From positions 1 through 63,601 of the forward strand of contig CAJMOJ010000003.1 in NCBI GenBank assembly GCA_905215035.1: DNA of 63,601 bases, written 5' to 3'. The notes beneath the pieces were generated by a model, which did not search any database, had not been told where the DNA came from, and saw only the letters and a program-made list of their open reading frames with translations. The stretch is from an uncultured bacterium (GTDB taxonomy: Bacteria; Actinomycetota; Coriobacteriia; Coriobacteriales; Eggerthellaceae). The translations under genes were made by a program, and so were the position numbers. This document shows positions 63,010 to 63,601 of the stretch, piece after piece; position 1 is the stretch's first letter; the number at the start of each line of letters is the position of its first letter.

Positions 63010-63601
63010 ATGCAACTTGAACAACTTCAACAAATTGATGCTGTCGAGCGTTTAGGAACTATTTCTGCTGCAGCAAATGAACTTCTTATTTCTCAACCTG
63101 CACTCAGCAGATCCATGCAACGTCTTGAACAAGAATTCGGACAGCCACTTTTTGAACGAAGCAAAAACCACGTTACCCTCAACGCACTCGGAAAAACAGT
63201 TGCTGATCATGCACGGAGCGTTTTGCGTGAGGTACAACTCCTCTATGATGCGGTTGATGAAGCAGGACGCAAATCGCGTGCTTTGCGCGTAGGTACCTGT
63301 GCGCCAGCGCCCCTTTGGAATCTCACCGCACGTATTGTTGAACGCTTTCCTGGCGACATCTTGAGTTCTGAGATGATATCAGAACGAGAAATTGAACAAC
63401 GCGTTTTAGACGGCAGCATTGATCTTGGAATCTCACGCAAACCATTTCTGCTGCCCGTAATTGTCAACACACCCCTCATGACCGAAACGCTCTCTATTGC
63501 TGTACCCAAAACTCATCCCTTAGCACACAAAGAGTGTGTGCATTTTGACGACATCAACGGCCTTGAGTTTCTTCTTTTAGAAGACATTGGCGTTTGGCAT
63601 G
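63010..63601 (+). CDS. LysR-family transcriptional regulator, cut by the right edge
   Basis: 197 codons visible from the ATG at 63010, open to the edge. The winged helix is clear: GTISAAANELLISQPALSRSMQRLE (shortened: GTISAAANELL, SQPALSRSMQRLE). The effector domain starts at ~90 (RALRVGTCAPAP). It is divergent from the aldo-keto reductase operon, which it probably controls. GGAG lies six bases before the start. Confidence 0.92.
   Translation, partial: MQLEQLQQIDAVERLGTISAAANELLISQPALSRSMQRLEQEFGQPLFERSKNHVTLNALGKTVADHARSVLREVQLLYDAVDEAGRKSRALRVGTCAPAPLWNLTARIVERFPGDILSSEMISEREIEQRVLDGSIDLGISRKPFLLPVIVNTPLMTETLSIAVPKTHPLAHKECVHFDDINGLEFLLLEDIGVWH

Noticed and set aside
1..63601. tRNA or rRNA genes
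   Set aside because: No T-arm type motif in a cloverleaf context and no rRNA-like sequence was found on either strand by eye.

Overview
The window looks like chromosomal DNA of a fermentative anaerobe of the Actinomycetota, class Coriobacteriia, most likely family Atopobiaceae (Lancefieldella/Atopobium type). This is inferred, not searched. The reasons are moderate GC content, an actinobacterial dnaK-grpE-dnaJ-hspR-clpB heat-shock operon with a MerR-type HspR, an [FeFe]-hydrogenase with its three maturases, indolepyruvate:ferredoxin oxidoreductase, a glutamate decarboxylase/antiporter pair, and very large wall-anchored proteins ending in a KTGD sorting motif. No tRNA, rRNA, transposon, prophage, CRISPR array or known defence system was seen.

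Layout. 1-12.3 kb: two giant surface proteins on the minus strand. The first is cut by the left edge and carries about 16 calcium-type DxDxDGxPD repeats; the second has a C-type-lectin-like domain. 12.7-16.4 kb: an NhaC-type Na+/H+ antiporter and a sodium:solute symporter. 16.6-24.5 kb: hydrogen metabolism, with hydE, a NuoF-tail/GltD-like flavoprotein, hydA, convergent hydG, and hydF. 24.5-30.8 kb: an AEC permease, then purE-iorA-iorB-paaK for arylpyruvate oxidation, and a HAD phosphatase. 31-38.1 kb: a LytS/LytR-type two-component system, a glycosyltransferase, rsgA, a membrane protein of unknown function, trkH and a 48-residue membrane peptide, preceded by a strongly folded RNA leader. 38.3-43.5 kb: gadB, gadC (apparently frameshifted) and an APC permease. 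43.6-50.7 kb: the heat-shock operon. 50.8-53.3 kb: a candidate small RNA gene, a 2[4Fe-4S] ferredoxin, hypE, nikR and a small unknown protein. 53.6-63.6 kb: an unknown gene, galE, a HAD phosphatase, a GntR regulator with a DUF1648-type membrane protein, an EamA exporter with an AraC regulator, a ferrochelatase, a CMD/cupin/aldo-keto-reductase cluster, and a divergent LysR gene cut by the right edge.

How it fits together. Ferredoxin reduced by indolepyruvate oxidoreductase can be reoxidised by the [FeFe]-hydrogenase, with the GltD-like flavoprotein linking it to NAD(P)H. The gad genes and ion transporters (NhaC, SSS, TrkH) point to acid and ion homeostasis. The adhesins point to a host-associated, surface-attached life.

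Most unusual: (i) degenerate arrays with an 8-base period sitting on the 3' ends of nhaC, the symporter gene and hydE; (ii) a promoter-hairpin-T-run unit at 50957-51098 that looks like an unannotated small RNA gene; (iii) the trkH leader with a 16-bp GNRA-capped hairpin inside an outer stem; (iv) a one-base contraction in a homopolymer that splits gadC; (v) long hairpins that straddle the stop codons of hypE and the cupin gene. All are read by eye and need computation or experiment to confirm.
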